Below, piece after piece: positions 1 to 6,771 of a stretch of 47,680 bases of DNA. Location of the stretch: contig NZ_MAOC01000062.1 in NCBI RefSeq assembly GCF_001884135.1, forward strand, positions 1-47,680. The letters are read 5' to 3'. This DNA is from Bacillus nitratireducens. GTDB lineage: Bacteria; Bacillota; Bacilli; Bacillales; Bacillaceae_G. Position numbers and translations under genes: made by a program. A model generated the notes under the pieces. The model was not told the origin of the DNA. It saw only the letters and a program-made list of their open reading frames with translations, and made no database searches. The stretch's first letter is position 1. Each line of letters opens with the position of its first letter.

Positions 1-165
1 GCATGGAACAAGGTGTAGGTGTTAAAAAAAGTTTGATCAAAACCTTGTGTGACGTATTGTTTTTTCAGTAAAAAACAAGAGCTAAATTTTGAAAAAAGTC
101 TGATCAAAATTTAGCTCTTTGGCATTTTACCCACATTCATTTTTTTAAAAAAAGTTTGATCATTT
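1..165. repeat. Hairpin cluster with repeated GTTTGATCA-type motif
   Basis: Three copies of an A-run followed by GTTTGATCA or GTCTGATCA lie at 31-40, 98-106 and 154-162. The second sits in the loop of a perfect 16-bp inverted repeat (77-92 with 104-119) and the first inside a weaker stem (ACAAGGT at 9-15 with ACCTTGT at 42-48). Similar motifs recur near 1957, 4184 and 4308. The 77-119 hairpin could work as a two-way terminator. The repeat family was not recognised. Confidence 0.5.
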
Positions 166-271
166 TATTTAATATATCTTTTTTTGTCCCGTAGATTAAT
201 CTTTTATAAGAAGAAATTATTTACGCCAGATGATTCAATCCATACACTAAGATTCTTAAGAGATTCAACAT

Positions 272-327
272 AAATAAAAATAGTAGCGTGAGCTGATCGT
301 TTGGCTTAAGCTACTATTTTTTATTTG
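272..327. terminator. Hairpin terminator
   Basis: AAATAGTAGC (278-287) pairs with GCTACTATTT (310-319), followed by TTTATTT. The stem has A-tracts on one side and T-tracts on the other, so it could stop transcription from either side. Confidence 0.6.
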
Positions 328-407
328 GTTCTTGAAAGATGCTACTATGTGCTTCTGAATCGAGCTGTGGTGCTATGCGTTTAAAAAGTGTACCTTTTGA
401 AGGGTGT

Positions 408-438
408 AAAAAAGGAACCCGTTATGGATTCCTTTTTG
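408..438. terminator. Hairpin terminator downstream of GNAT gene region
   Basis: AAAAAAGGAA (408-417) pairs with TTCCTTTTT (429-437). It is symmetric enough to act on both strands. Confidence 0.5.
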
Positions 439-501
439 TAATGATATGCATCGTTTCTATTCCTGAAAGAATAGATTTTACTTTTCCATACTAATCACTT
501 C

Positions 502-560
502 CTTTTTTAGAGTACTAGTATCAGTATGTCCAAGTTTTGGAGTGTTTGCACCAGAACCCT
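502..560 (-). mobile_element. IS6/IS240-family end remnant
   Basis: Read on the minus strand, GGGTTCTGGTGCAAAC starts at 559 and is followed by CTTGGACATACTGATACT. This is the terminal inverted repeat plus subterminal leader of an IS240-like (IS6 family) element; no transposase remains. A close copy without the gene lies at 36147-36225. The element's first G supplies the third base of the TAG stop of the neighbouring acetyltransferase. Confidence 0.6.
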
Positions 561-1065
561 ATTCTTCTTCTAAAATAGCGTAATAATACTCATCCCACCA
601 TTCATTTCCATGTGGTATACACTTCCTAAAATATCCTTCTCTTCTCATTCCAATCTTCTCCATCACTCGATATGATGGGGTATTCTGTGGCTGACATGTA
701 GCTATAATTCTATGTAATTTCATTTCCTTAAACCCATATTTCAATGTAGCTTTTGCTGCTTCAGAAGCATATCCTTTATTGAAATATTTAGAATTGAACA
801 CCCAACCAATCTCATAAGTATGTTCACCAAAATATTTATGAAAAACAATATGACCAATTAGGATATTGTCATCTATTAATACCACAGGAAAGTTCTTAGC
901 ATTTTCACCAATGTTTTCATTCACAAAGTTTCTTGTATCTTCTTCAGTAAAAACCCCTTCGGGTATGTATTTCATAACATTGATATCTGATGTATACTCA
1001 TGGACAGCTTGCCAATCTTTGAACTCAAATTTTCGTATTAATAATCTTTCTGCTTTTACAAACAT
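559..1065 (-). CDS. GNAT family N-acetyltransferase (RimJ/RimL-like)
   Basis: A 168-residue single-domain acetyltransferase that would move an acetyl group from acetyl-CoA to an amine, possibly of a protein N-terminus or small molecule. Seen: the N-terminal strand LLIRKFEFKDW, the acetyl-CoA loop around NKGYASEAAK, and the C-terminal TCQPQNTPSYRVMEKIGMR, typical of the RimJ/RimL branch. The start has a GAGGGGG Shine-Dalgarno about 9 bases upstream. The stop codon TAG is completed by the first base of an IS6-type terminal repeat, so the natural C-terminus may have been trimmed slightly by that insertion. Substrate unknown. Confidence 0.85.
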   Translation of the reverse strand: MFVKAERLLIRKFEFKDWQAVHEYTSDINVMKYIPEGVFTEEDTRNFVNENIGENAKNFPVVLIDDNILIGHIVFHKYFGEHTYEIGWVFNSKYFNKGYASEAAKATLKYGFKEMKLHRIIATCQPQNTPSYRVMEKIGMRREGYFRKCIPHGNEWWDEYYYAILEEE

Positions 1066-1131
1066 TTACTTTTCCCCCTCAAAAAATAGTAACTTTATTT
1101 CAAGTCAACATTTAACCGGAAAAACAAAAAG

Positions 1132-1162
1132 AACTTGTAGGAATCCCTACAAGTTTTTTTGT
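1132..1162 (+). terminator. Rho-independent terminator
   Basis: AACTTGTAGG (1132-1141) and CCTACAAGTT (1146-1155) form a perfect 10-bp stem followed by seven T. The T-run is on the plus strand although the adjacent gene runs minus, so the transcript it ends is not evident here. Confidence 0.7.
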
Positions 1163-1625
1163 TTAAGGTGAATATACGGGACAAACAAACTATCTTACAG
1201 GTTCATCTTAGAAACTACAGGGGTAATGCTTTGACAAATATATTATATAACAAATATTAACATCCATAGATTTTAATTTCGAAAATTATGTGAATTAAGA
1301 AAATAAAATAGTATATCATTTTCGTTTCCTAAAAAATCCATTTGTTCATTTCGTATAAAACCCTTTAAAACAATATCAACATCATAATAATATTCATTCA
1401 TAGGTATAGATAACTATACTATTCTAATGCGTTCGTATAACAGATGTTTCCATTATATATTTTACGAAAAGTTTAAATTGTATATTTTTTACAAAAAATG
1501 AGGTATAATTTTCGTTGAAGAGCAATCTGTAAGTCCAATTAAATTATGTGCTAAATTTACATGGGATATGTAACACATATTCGAAAAGAGATAATGTACT
1601 TGTGGACAGTACGAGGAGGATTTTT
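1163..1625. other. AT-rich gap without gene
   Basis: No convincing reading frame. It must hold the promoter of the small gene starting at 1626. Nothing else recognisable was seen. Confidence 0.5.
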
Positions 1626-1844
1626 ATGGTCAATAATTATATAAATGAAAAAGATCATCTTTTTTATAAAAAACGTCTTTATAATGTTTTAGCTTCAATT
1701 CCTTTAGTAGTTAACGCGCTAATAGTAATATATTTATTAGAATTGGGATTAACTTATTTTGTAACCTTTACTGGCATTGCAGTAATAACTTTATTAATTC
1801 AGTTCATTTATTATTATTCAAATTGGAAAAAATCTTTTAAGTAA
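1626..1844 (+). CDS. Small two-span membrane protein
   Basis: A 72-residue protein. The start at 1626 is chosen over an upstream in-frame start at 1548 because GAGGAGG lies 6-8 bases before it. After a charged N-terminus (NEKDHLFYKKRLYNV) two hydrophobic segments follow (about residues 24-42 and 45-62) and a basic tail (NWKKSFK), as in small integral membrane proteins. Not recognised; function unknown. A terminator follows at 1867. Confidence 0.6.
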   Translation: MVNNYINEKDHLFYKKRLYNVLASIPLVVNALIVIYLLELGLTYFVTFTGIAVITLLIQFIYYYSNWKKSFK

Positions 1845-1866
1845 CTTTTCTAATAGTTTTATGAAT

Positions 1867-1900
1867 AAAAAGTCTCTTCAGAAATCTGAAGGGACTTTTT
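1867..1900 (+). terminator. Rho-independent terminator of the small membrane protein gene
   Basis: AAAAGTCTCTTCAG pairs with CTGAAGGGACTTTTT with a 5-base loop and T-run, 22 bases after the stop at 1844. Confidence 0.8.
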
Positions 1901-1970
1901 GAGATTTCTAGATACATGGACTACTGATAAGTGGTGTTATTGTAGCTTTGAAATAAAGTTTGATTAAAAA

Positions 1971-2033
1971 GTAAACGTCAAGTAACTCTAAAATCAACCT
2001 TTGTTGTATATTTTTGAGTTACTTGACGTTTAC
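1971..2033. repeat. Perfect 18-bp inverted repeat with 27-base loop
   Basis: GTAAACGTCAAGTAACTC (1971-1988) is repeated exactly in reverse complement at 2016-2033. It is preceded by AAATAAAGTTTGATTAAAA, which recalls the motif at the window start. There is no T-run after it, so it is not a normal terminator. It lies in a gene-free stretch (1845-2293) between two ordinary terminators. Confidence 0.6.
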
Positions 2034-2070
2034 CAATTTAAATGACTTTGATGCGGTGATTTAAAGATAA

Positions 2071-2123
2071 AAAAGAGACAACTCAAAAACTTGATGCCCC
2101 TTGTTCTTTGAGTCGTCTCTTTT
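2071..2123. terminator. Long bidirectional terminator hairpin
   Basis: A 17-bp stem with one mismatch (AAAAGAGACAACTCAAA at 2071-2087 with TTTGAGTCGTCTCTTTT at 2107-2123). A- and T-tracts at the two ends suit termination from both sides, including the minus-strand gene ending at 2294. Confidence 0.7.
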
Positions 2124-2293
2124 AATATCATGAATAACATAGTCTAATTTCATTGCAGAAAGAATCGTATTATGTATTTCTCAATTCACGCATCCCAAAC
2201 ATTTACAAACTAATTTATGTTTGAATTTCTTTCATCATCTCCTAAGTTACAGAAGTTACTATCATTCGCATTATCACAACCGTTACTGCTATC

Positions 2294-2860
2294 CTAGTAC
2301 CCCGATGATAAATCTGAATCACTATCTCCAGAATTTTTTCTTTCACTCGTATTCCTATTCACATTCTTGTTTTGCCATACAAACAGCTGATAATACAAGA
2401 CAATGAAAACAATCATTAACATCCCAAGTAATAAATCCCCCAAAAAGCCCCAAGACACAAAAAATATAGATATGATGCAGTAAATACAAATTGCAATGAT
2501 GATATATGAAATTTTTGCTATCAAACGTAACATTCTTTGAATAAATGTTGGTTTCGATTCTATTTCCTTCATTTTTCTTCTACTATTCTTCCTATTTTCT
2601 TCTGGCCATATATCATCAAACAGATGGAAATACAAGATAAAAAAAGGAATGACTGCAACCTCAACTGGAAGTTCACTCCAATAATCCGGAAGTATCACAT
2701 ACTTAACTATAGAAATAATAAACAATACAATGATGGCATATAAGATTTTCGCCGTCAATCGTAACATTCTTTGAATAAGTGTTGGTTTCGAATCCGCTCT
2801 CTTTCTCTTCTTTTTAATATTTTTAGCATAATGATTATAACGTTTTCTTTTTTTGCTCAT
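2294..2860 (-). CDS. Membrane protein with an internal duplication
   Basis: About 188 residues. The basic N-terminus (KKRKRYNHYAKNIKKKRKR) is followed by two copies of a module: KPT.IQRMLRL.AKI, a hydrophobic span, a short turn, then a second span; the copies lie roughly 80 residues apart and their DNA is still nearly identical over about 28 bases, so the duplication is recent. The tail is Ser/Asp-rich (NSGDSDSDLSSG). The start at 2860 follows GAGGGG; an ATG at 2872 preceded by AAGG is also possible. Family not recognised. An IS605-type right end sits directly upstream. Confidence 0.65.
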   Translation of the reverse strand: MSKKRKRYNHYAKNIKKKRKRADSKPTLIQRMLRLTAKILYAIIVLFIISIVKYVILPDYWSELPVEVAVIPFFILYFHLFDDIWPEENRKNSRRKMKEIESKPTFIQRMLRLIAKISYIIIAICIYCIISIFFVSWGFLGDLLLGMLMIVFIVLYYQLFVWQNKNVNRNTSERKNSGDSDSDLSSGY

Positions 2861-2889
2861 ATTTCCCCTCATTTTTCCTTTTCCGCCTC

Positions 2890-2964
2890 TTGAACTACCT
2901 CCACTTTCACTTCGTTTAGAAGAGGGGGATTCCTAAGTAAAGAGTTCTATCGAACTCTAATTTA
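2890..2964 (-). mobile_element. IS605-type right end (possible omega RNA 3' part)
   Basis: On the minus strand, right after the tnpB stop, a stem (CCCCCTCTTC...AAAGTGGAGG) leads to GTAGTTCAAG. This is the layout of the right end of TnpB-only (IS1341-type) elements, where the end also encodes the 3' part of the guide RNA. The would-be guide next to it is the leader of the 2294-2860 gene. Confidence 0.5.
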
Positions 2965-3096
2965 TTAGGCTATCTCCACAGTCCTTGCGGTTAGAAGCCT
3001 TATCGCTTCATTCTTTAGATTGATACTTGCGTTAATATCCCTATCATGGTGTGTAAGGCAAGAAGGGCAGTCCCATTTACGTAGGTTTAGATTTTC
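2965..3096 (-). pseudogene. tnpB C-terminal remnant (IS605/IS1341 type)
   Basis: Minus-strand translation ends [13 protein letters not shown], then [18 protein letters not shown], then [11 protein letters not shown] and a stop. This is the C-terminal zinc-finger and RuvC-like end of TnpB: CPSC keeps one cysteine pair and the D of HDRDIN is the last catalytic Asp. An in-frame TGA precedes the fragment and nothing of the first about 300 residues remains. Between 3100 and 3278 only a short open stretch of 26 codons (minus, 3137-3214, containing SENGDYVNFISDWYL) is seen, probably a remnant of another gene. Confidence 0.75.
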
Positions 3097-3278
3097 TCAA
3101 AATACCCCATACTCCTTTTAGATGTTCGATCAACTTATAAAATTTCTTTTATTAAATACCAATCTGATATGAAGTTCACATAATCACCGTTCTCAGAAGT
3201 AAATTTAAGTTGTTTTTAAATTAGGTATACCTAGTACAAATTCTTGAATTGCGCCCGTTTGTTGAAGATTAATTTTCA

Positions 3279-3788
3279 TTATACTTTTTGTACTGAGTCC
3301 AATGCTTTTTTTAATTCGTCTGATTTTTGAGTGCCGATTACCACTGTGTTATATTTCAACTTTAACTCTATACCTTTCTTTCCATTCATGTTATATGCTT
3401 TTTCACCCTTAAGGTTAAAACGAATTCCCCATCCCCCAAATCGTTTTAGTGGACTGTAAGTAATGCATTCATAGTGATGTATATTTTTGAAAAGGTACTG
3501 CTTATATTGAAGATGAAAAGGAACAAAACGAATATAAAGACCTTTTTCACGGACCTCAATGATCAGTTTCAATACTCCAAGCATTAACACAGGAAAGACA
3601 ATTCCGAAAAACAACCACAAAACAACTAATACACCATTGGGAGCTGGTTTATCTCCAAACGGGGTATCAAAAATAATTTGTTGAATGAATCCATACCACA
3701 TCAGTATGGCGACCCCTAATATGAGTATCCATACCCAAATTGGGGATCGCTGAACCTCACGAAAGATAACGTGTTCTTGTTGTTTCAT
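3279..3788 (-). CDS. Two-span membrane protein with C-terminal PH-like domain
   Basis: 169 residues. Two hydrophobic spans (about residues 17-37 and 52-78) are followed by a soluble domain (VREKGLYIRFVPFHLQYKQYLF, YSPLKRFGGWGIRFN, TVVIGTQKSDELKKAL). This pattern matches small bacterial membrane proteins with a PH-like beta fold; the ending 'TVVIGTQKSDEL' is typical. Role unknown. It is the second gene of a pair: the small protein at 3814-3996 ends 25 bases upstream. Confidence 0.7.
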   Translation of the reverse strand: MKQQEHVIFREVQRSPIWVWILILGVAILMWYGFIQQIIFDTPFGDKPAPNGVLVVLWLFFGIVFPVLMLGVLKLIIEVREKGLYIRFVPFHLQYKQYLFKNIHHYECITYSPLKRFGGWGIRFNLKGEKAYNMNGKKGIELKLKYNTVVIGTQKSDELKKALDSVQKV

Positions 3789-3813
3789 TAATGATTGTCA
3801 CCTCCTAAATGGT

Positions 3814-3996
3814 TTATTTTTTCTCACTAATTTTAAGCCGTTTTGCATTTCCGAAAAATGTGCTCCCAATTATGAATATAACGGAGGAGAGATACATTGT
3901 TATCCCTGAATATTCATTATCAAATATTGTAGTATTAAGTAAATTAATAAACATCATCAATATAAGTGATATGTACAATCCGTTAATATATTTCAC
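3814..3996 (-). CDS. Small membrane protein
   Basis: 60 residues with a GTG start at 3996 preceded by AAGGAGGGG at a good distance. Two hydrophobic segments (YINGLYISLILMMFINLL and ITMYLSSVIFIIGSTFF) and a basic tail (NAKRLKISEKK). Probably co-transcribed with the PH-like membrane protein 25 bases downstream. No function can be assigned. Confidence 0.6.
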   Translation of the reverse strand: MKYINGLYISLILMMFINLLNTTIFDNEYSGITMYLSSVIFIIGSTFFGNAKRLKISEKK

Positions 3997-4494
3997 TTAC
4001 GCCCCTCCTTTTCCCTATTTTACCATTTAACAGAAATGATATGTTGTTTGATTTTGGTTGTATATTGTATACATGCTCAGGTAACATAACGTCTCTGTAA
4101 AGTGATAATAACGTTATTTAATTCTGATCTAAAAATATAAGAGCCCCGCTACAAACCATATTGTAGTTGTTGGTTTTGAATAAAGTTTGATTCAAAGTAT
4201 GCTAAAAATGTTGTTTTTATTAAAGAAGAACTCTTCATATTTTGAAAAAAGATTGGTAAAAAATAGATTCATTGTTGTGAATTAGTGTACAAATATTATA
4301 AAAAAGTTTGACCAATTTTTTTGTAAAACTTACTACAACAATATATGAATACCTTTGACTGTTTTTGTAATTAATTGTAAAATAATATACATAGAAAGGT
4401 ATTTTAGGGGAAATATAGAAAGGGAATGCCTTTCAGCTTTTAAAGGGCAAAAGCATATCCTTTTTGTTATTTAAAGGGGGAGAAAGAAAAAAGT
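3997..4494. other. AT-rich intergenic with GTTTGA-type repeats
   Basis: About 500 bases between divergent genes. It holds AAATAAAGTTTGATTC (about 4178), AAAAAAGATTGGTAAA (about 4243) and AAAAAAGTTTGACCAA (about 4303), variants of the motif repeated at 1-165. Promoters for both flanking genes must be here. Confidence 0.45.
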
Positions 4495-4854
4495 ATGAAG
4501 GATTTAAAAAGAAAAAGTATTTATGTTTTATTAATAGTTATAGCAATTATGGGGTTAAGTGCTTGTGGTAAAGATCCATCAGATGATTTGCAATCTAAAA
4601 AGTGGAATGTCGTTGCTACCAATGGGGAATCATATACAGCAGAATTCGCTAAAAATACGGTTTCTTTCAAGATAGGAGCTTTCACAAGAGGGTTTACATA
4701 TAAAATTAAAAAAGATGAAATTAGTTTAGAAGAAGATGGGAAAGAGCCAATTGTATTTGAAATTAAAAAAGATGGTGATGAATATAAATTTAAGGCAACG
4801 ACTCCAGCTATTAAAAAGAAATTTGGAGATTTGACGTTATCACCAAGTAAATAG
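4495..4854 (+). CDS. Putative lipoprotein
   Basis: 119 residues. A lipoprotein signal is clear: basic MKDLKRKSIY, hydrophobic VLLIVIAIMG, and lipobox LSAC with the modified Cys at about residue 24. The mature part is a small beta-rich domain (SYTAEFAKNTVSFKIGAFTRGFTYKI, ISLEEDGKEPIVFEIKKDG), like the small lipoproteins common in the B. cereus group that adopt a lipocalin-like fold. It would be anchored to the outer face of the membrane. Followed by its own terminator at 4873; single-gene unit. Function unknown. Confidence 0.75.
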   Translation: MKDLKRKSIYVLLIVIAIMGLSACGKDPSDDLQSKKWNVVATNGESYTAEFAKNTVSFKIGAFTRGFTYKIKKDEISLEEDGKEPIVFEIKKDGDEYKFKATTPAIKKKFGDLTLSPSK

Positions 4855-4872
4855 TAAATGAAAAGTCGAGAT

Positions 4873-4904
4873 AAAACTCTGTAATAATTTTACAGAGTTT
4901 TTTG
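4873..4904 (+). terminator. Rho-independent terminator of the lipoprotein gene
   Basis: AAAACTCTGTAA pairs with TTACAGAGTTTT with a short loop and seven T, 18 bases after the stop. Confidence 0.85.
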
Positions 4905-5596
4905 TTTGGTGTTCCGTTTAAAAAACATTTTTTGATGTACTGATAATATAGTTGCTTAATTTTATCGTCTGAAAAGCAACATCCTAAGCCACTCATCTAA
5001 TATGGGCATTTTTTACATAAAGAAAAGACACCCTAAGGTGCCTCTCTCCGACTTAAACCACTTTAATTTTTATAATATATATTTGGACTTCCATCCAAAT
5101 ATATATTATCTTTTTTATTAAAAAATTTAAAATCTTATAGGGGTACGGAAACTATTATGGGTTTCGAGGGCCACTCTGGAATTAAATATCACGATACAAT
5201 TTTGATAATTGTATTTGAGAACCTCTAAATCCTTTAAAATCAATAACTTGTAATCTTATCAATGGAGTAAACCCTATTGATAATGGTTAGTTAAAAGAAT
5301 ATCCTTTCTATCAATTGAAACTTAATTTATCCTTAAAATTTAGGATATAAAAGTCAAAACTTAAAGATTTCTCTCTTGGTTGTATATTTATTTTCCATGG
5401 TGGCCCCTCATCCCTCGAATCGTTTCCAAACCCCTATTTCAAATCGATATTTGAATGTATACATATACTAAGTTTTTGAGATGAATGTTTTTATAAAAAA
5501 ATCGGTACGTGAAATTATTTAGGACTCAAAATAGAAGCCCTCATAGACTTTAAATCTACGAGAGCTACCTAAGGGTATTTTCCATTCGACCTGGTT
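4905..5596. other. Gene-free stretch with terminator hairpin
   Basis: No supported gene. A perfect 16-bp AT-rich hairpin is at 5072-5109 (ATAATATATATTTGGA and its complement) followed by CTTTTTTATT, a likely terminator. A short stem around 5536-5568 (AGCCCTC/GAGAGCT) may end the minus-strand small-gene unit. Confidence 0.5.
5072..5117. terminator. AT-rich perfect hairpin terminator
   Basis: 16-bp perfect stem, 6-base loop (CTTCCA), then a T-run on the plus strand. Confidence 0.6.
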
Positions 5597-5707
5597 CTAT
5601 TGTAGCAAGCTTTCACCAAATAGCAAAAACATAAAGATCCAAAACCAAATAACCAAACGAAATGCACTCTTGAATCCTCCCCAGAGAGAAAATGTTTCCT
5701 CTTGCAT
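5597..5707 (-). CDS. Small single-span membrane peptide
   Basis: 36 residues, too short for usual ORF cut-offs. The start at 5707 has an AAAGGGGG Shine-Dalgarno 6 bases upstream. N-terminal MQEETFSLWGGFKSAF precedes one hydrophobic helix LVIWFWIFMFLLFG and a short tail. It lies 15 bases after the broken HTH gene and was probably in one operon with it. Unknown function. Confidence 0.5.
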   Translation of the reverse strand: MQEETFSLWGGFKSAFRLVIWFWIFMFLLFGESLLQ

Positions 5708-5722
5708 TATTATCCCCCTTTC

Positions 5723-5965
5723 CTACTTGTCTTTTGGTTCTCCAAACCATTCATACATTGCCTGTCGGCTTATAATTCATTCCTTACGCTTCCCTTCAGG
5801 ATGCAAAAAATACTTCACTAAATCTTCTTGTAACATGCGTTCTAAATCATTTATTTACTTCTCGTTCATTAGAGAGGGGCTATATTTATTCTTAATTGTC
5901 TCACGAGGAATCCCCCAATAAAAAGCTGCTTCAGATGGCGTCATGTATTTATCAATTTCTTTCAT
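5723..5965 (-). pseudogene. Small HTH/excisionase-like plasmid protein, two in-frame nonsense codons
   Basis: One continuous frame of 81 codons reads MKEIDKYMTPSEAAFYWGI, PRETIKNKYSPSLMNEK, TAA, INDLERMLQEDLVKYFLHPEG, KRKE, TGA, IISRQAMYEWFGEPKDK. TPSEAAFYWGIPRETIK and the later IISRQAMYEWFG are typical of small helix-turn-helix proteins. The second nonsense codon, TGA, sits where TGG (Trp) would read KRKEWIISRQ. A GGAG Shine-Dalgarno is intact at the start (5965). The gene is dead unless the stops are read through. Confidence 0.7.
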
Positions 5966-6006
5966 GGGCATTCTCCTTTGTTTGCTGTTAAGCAAATGAA
6001 GGGTTA

Positions 6007-6131
6007 TTATTTTGCTTGTTTATATTTACTATCTATGACAGCCAAACGGATCAACTTCAGCTTAATATCCTTACTAAGAAAAAGCCATTCAGATGTACCA
6101 ATTTTTATAACCTTTTCCTCCCCATTCTCTT
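6007..6131 (-). pseudogene. Open fragment without start codon
   Basis: Minus-strand frame ending TSEWLFLSKDIKLKLIRLAV, IDSKYKQAK, stop. The composition looks like real protein but no ATG/GTG/TTG precedes it in frame. Probably a remnant; function unknown. Confidence 0.3.
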
Positions 6132-6171
6132 TTTATATTTCAAGAAAATTAACCCCTTAAATATTTGTATT

Positions 6172-6369
6172 TTACACTAATTTAACAACTAGGGAATCCC
6201 CATCATATTCATGAATGTGTAAATCATAGCGCATTTCTGTTACATCTAGTACCTTGCAAAACCTCTGATAGTAAGCCGGATTCGTTACTTCCATGCCAAT
6301 TTCTCCATTTCTGAACAGATACTCTAAATCATCAATGATTTCTTTTACTGTATTCTCCAATATTTTCAC
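6172..6369 (-). CDS. Hypothetical protein, 65 residues
   Basis: Starts at 6369 with AAGGAG 8-9 bases upstream. Reads MKILENTVKEIIDDLEYLFR, NGEIGMEVTNPAYYQRFCKV and ends HEYDGDSLVVKLV. Small acidic soluble protein with an amphipathic N-terminal helix; no family recognised. It precedes the broken HTH gene on the same strand, 206 bases away. Confidence 0.55.
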   Translation of the reverse strand: MKILENTVKEIIDDLEYLFRNGEIGMEVTNPAYYQRFCKVLDVTEMRYDLHIHEYDGDSLVVKLV

Positions 6370-6604
6370 TCCTTACCTTTATAAAATAACAAACCTTACA
6401 AGGTTATTTATTTGTTTTTCAGATATTTCACAGAAAAATTCTTAATAACATCCTTAACTCACTTTAAACCACTTATTTTCGCTTACAACACACCCTTTGT
6501 TATTTAGGCCTTATGTCATTCACTTTTAAATAAACATTGGTTATATCGAAACCTAAGAAGCCTTTTTTTGATGAGAGTATGATTTTTTAAAATTAATTTC
6601 TAAA

Positions 6605-6647
6605 AATAACAAAAGAGCTGAATTTTCATCACAGCTCTTTTGTTATT
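6605..6647. terminator. Bidirectional terminator, perfect 16-bp stem
   Basis: AATAACAAAAGAGCTG (6605-6620) with CAGCTCTTTTGTTATT (6632-6647). Probably ends the P450 message coming from the right. The rest of 6370-6771 has no gene; a 34-base stretch around 6395-6428 (GGTTATTTATTTGTTTTTC...) resembles 11243-11275. Confidence 0.7.
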
Positions 6648-6730
6648 TGGGTCTGTATGTGTACATGTGGGATATTGAGAACAGCCCAAAAACTTATTTC
6701 CTGTTTTATTCGAATTACGAACGATTAAAT

Positions 6731-6756
6731 GATTTTTAAACTTTGCGACAGAACCC
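6731..6756 (-). mobile_element. IS6-family terminal inverted repeat remnant
   Basis: Minus-strand GGGTTCTGTCGCAAAGTTT followed by AAAAATC is the end of an IS6-family element (IS1216/IS257/IS240 type). No transposase remains. It lies 15 bases past the P450 stop codon, so an IS6 insertion or IS-mediated deletion bordered the P450 gene. Confidence 0.65.
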
Positions 6757-6771
6757 TAATACATTTTTTTA

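Noticed and set aside
4811-4996. Minus-strand 61-residue frame
   Set aside because: It covers the lipoprotein terminator and has no Shine-Dalgarno.
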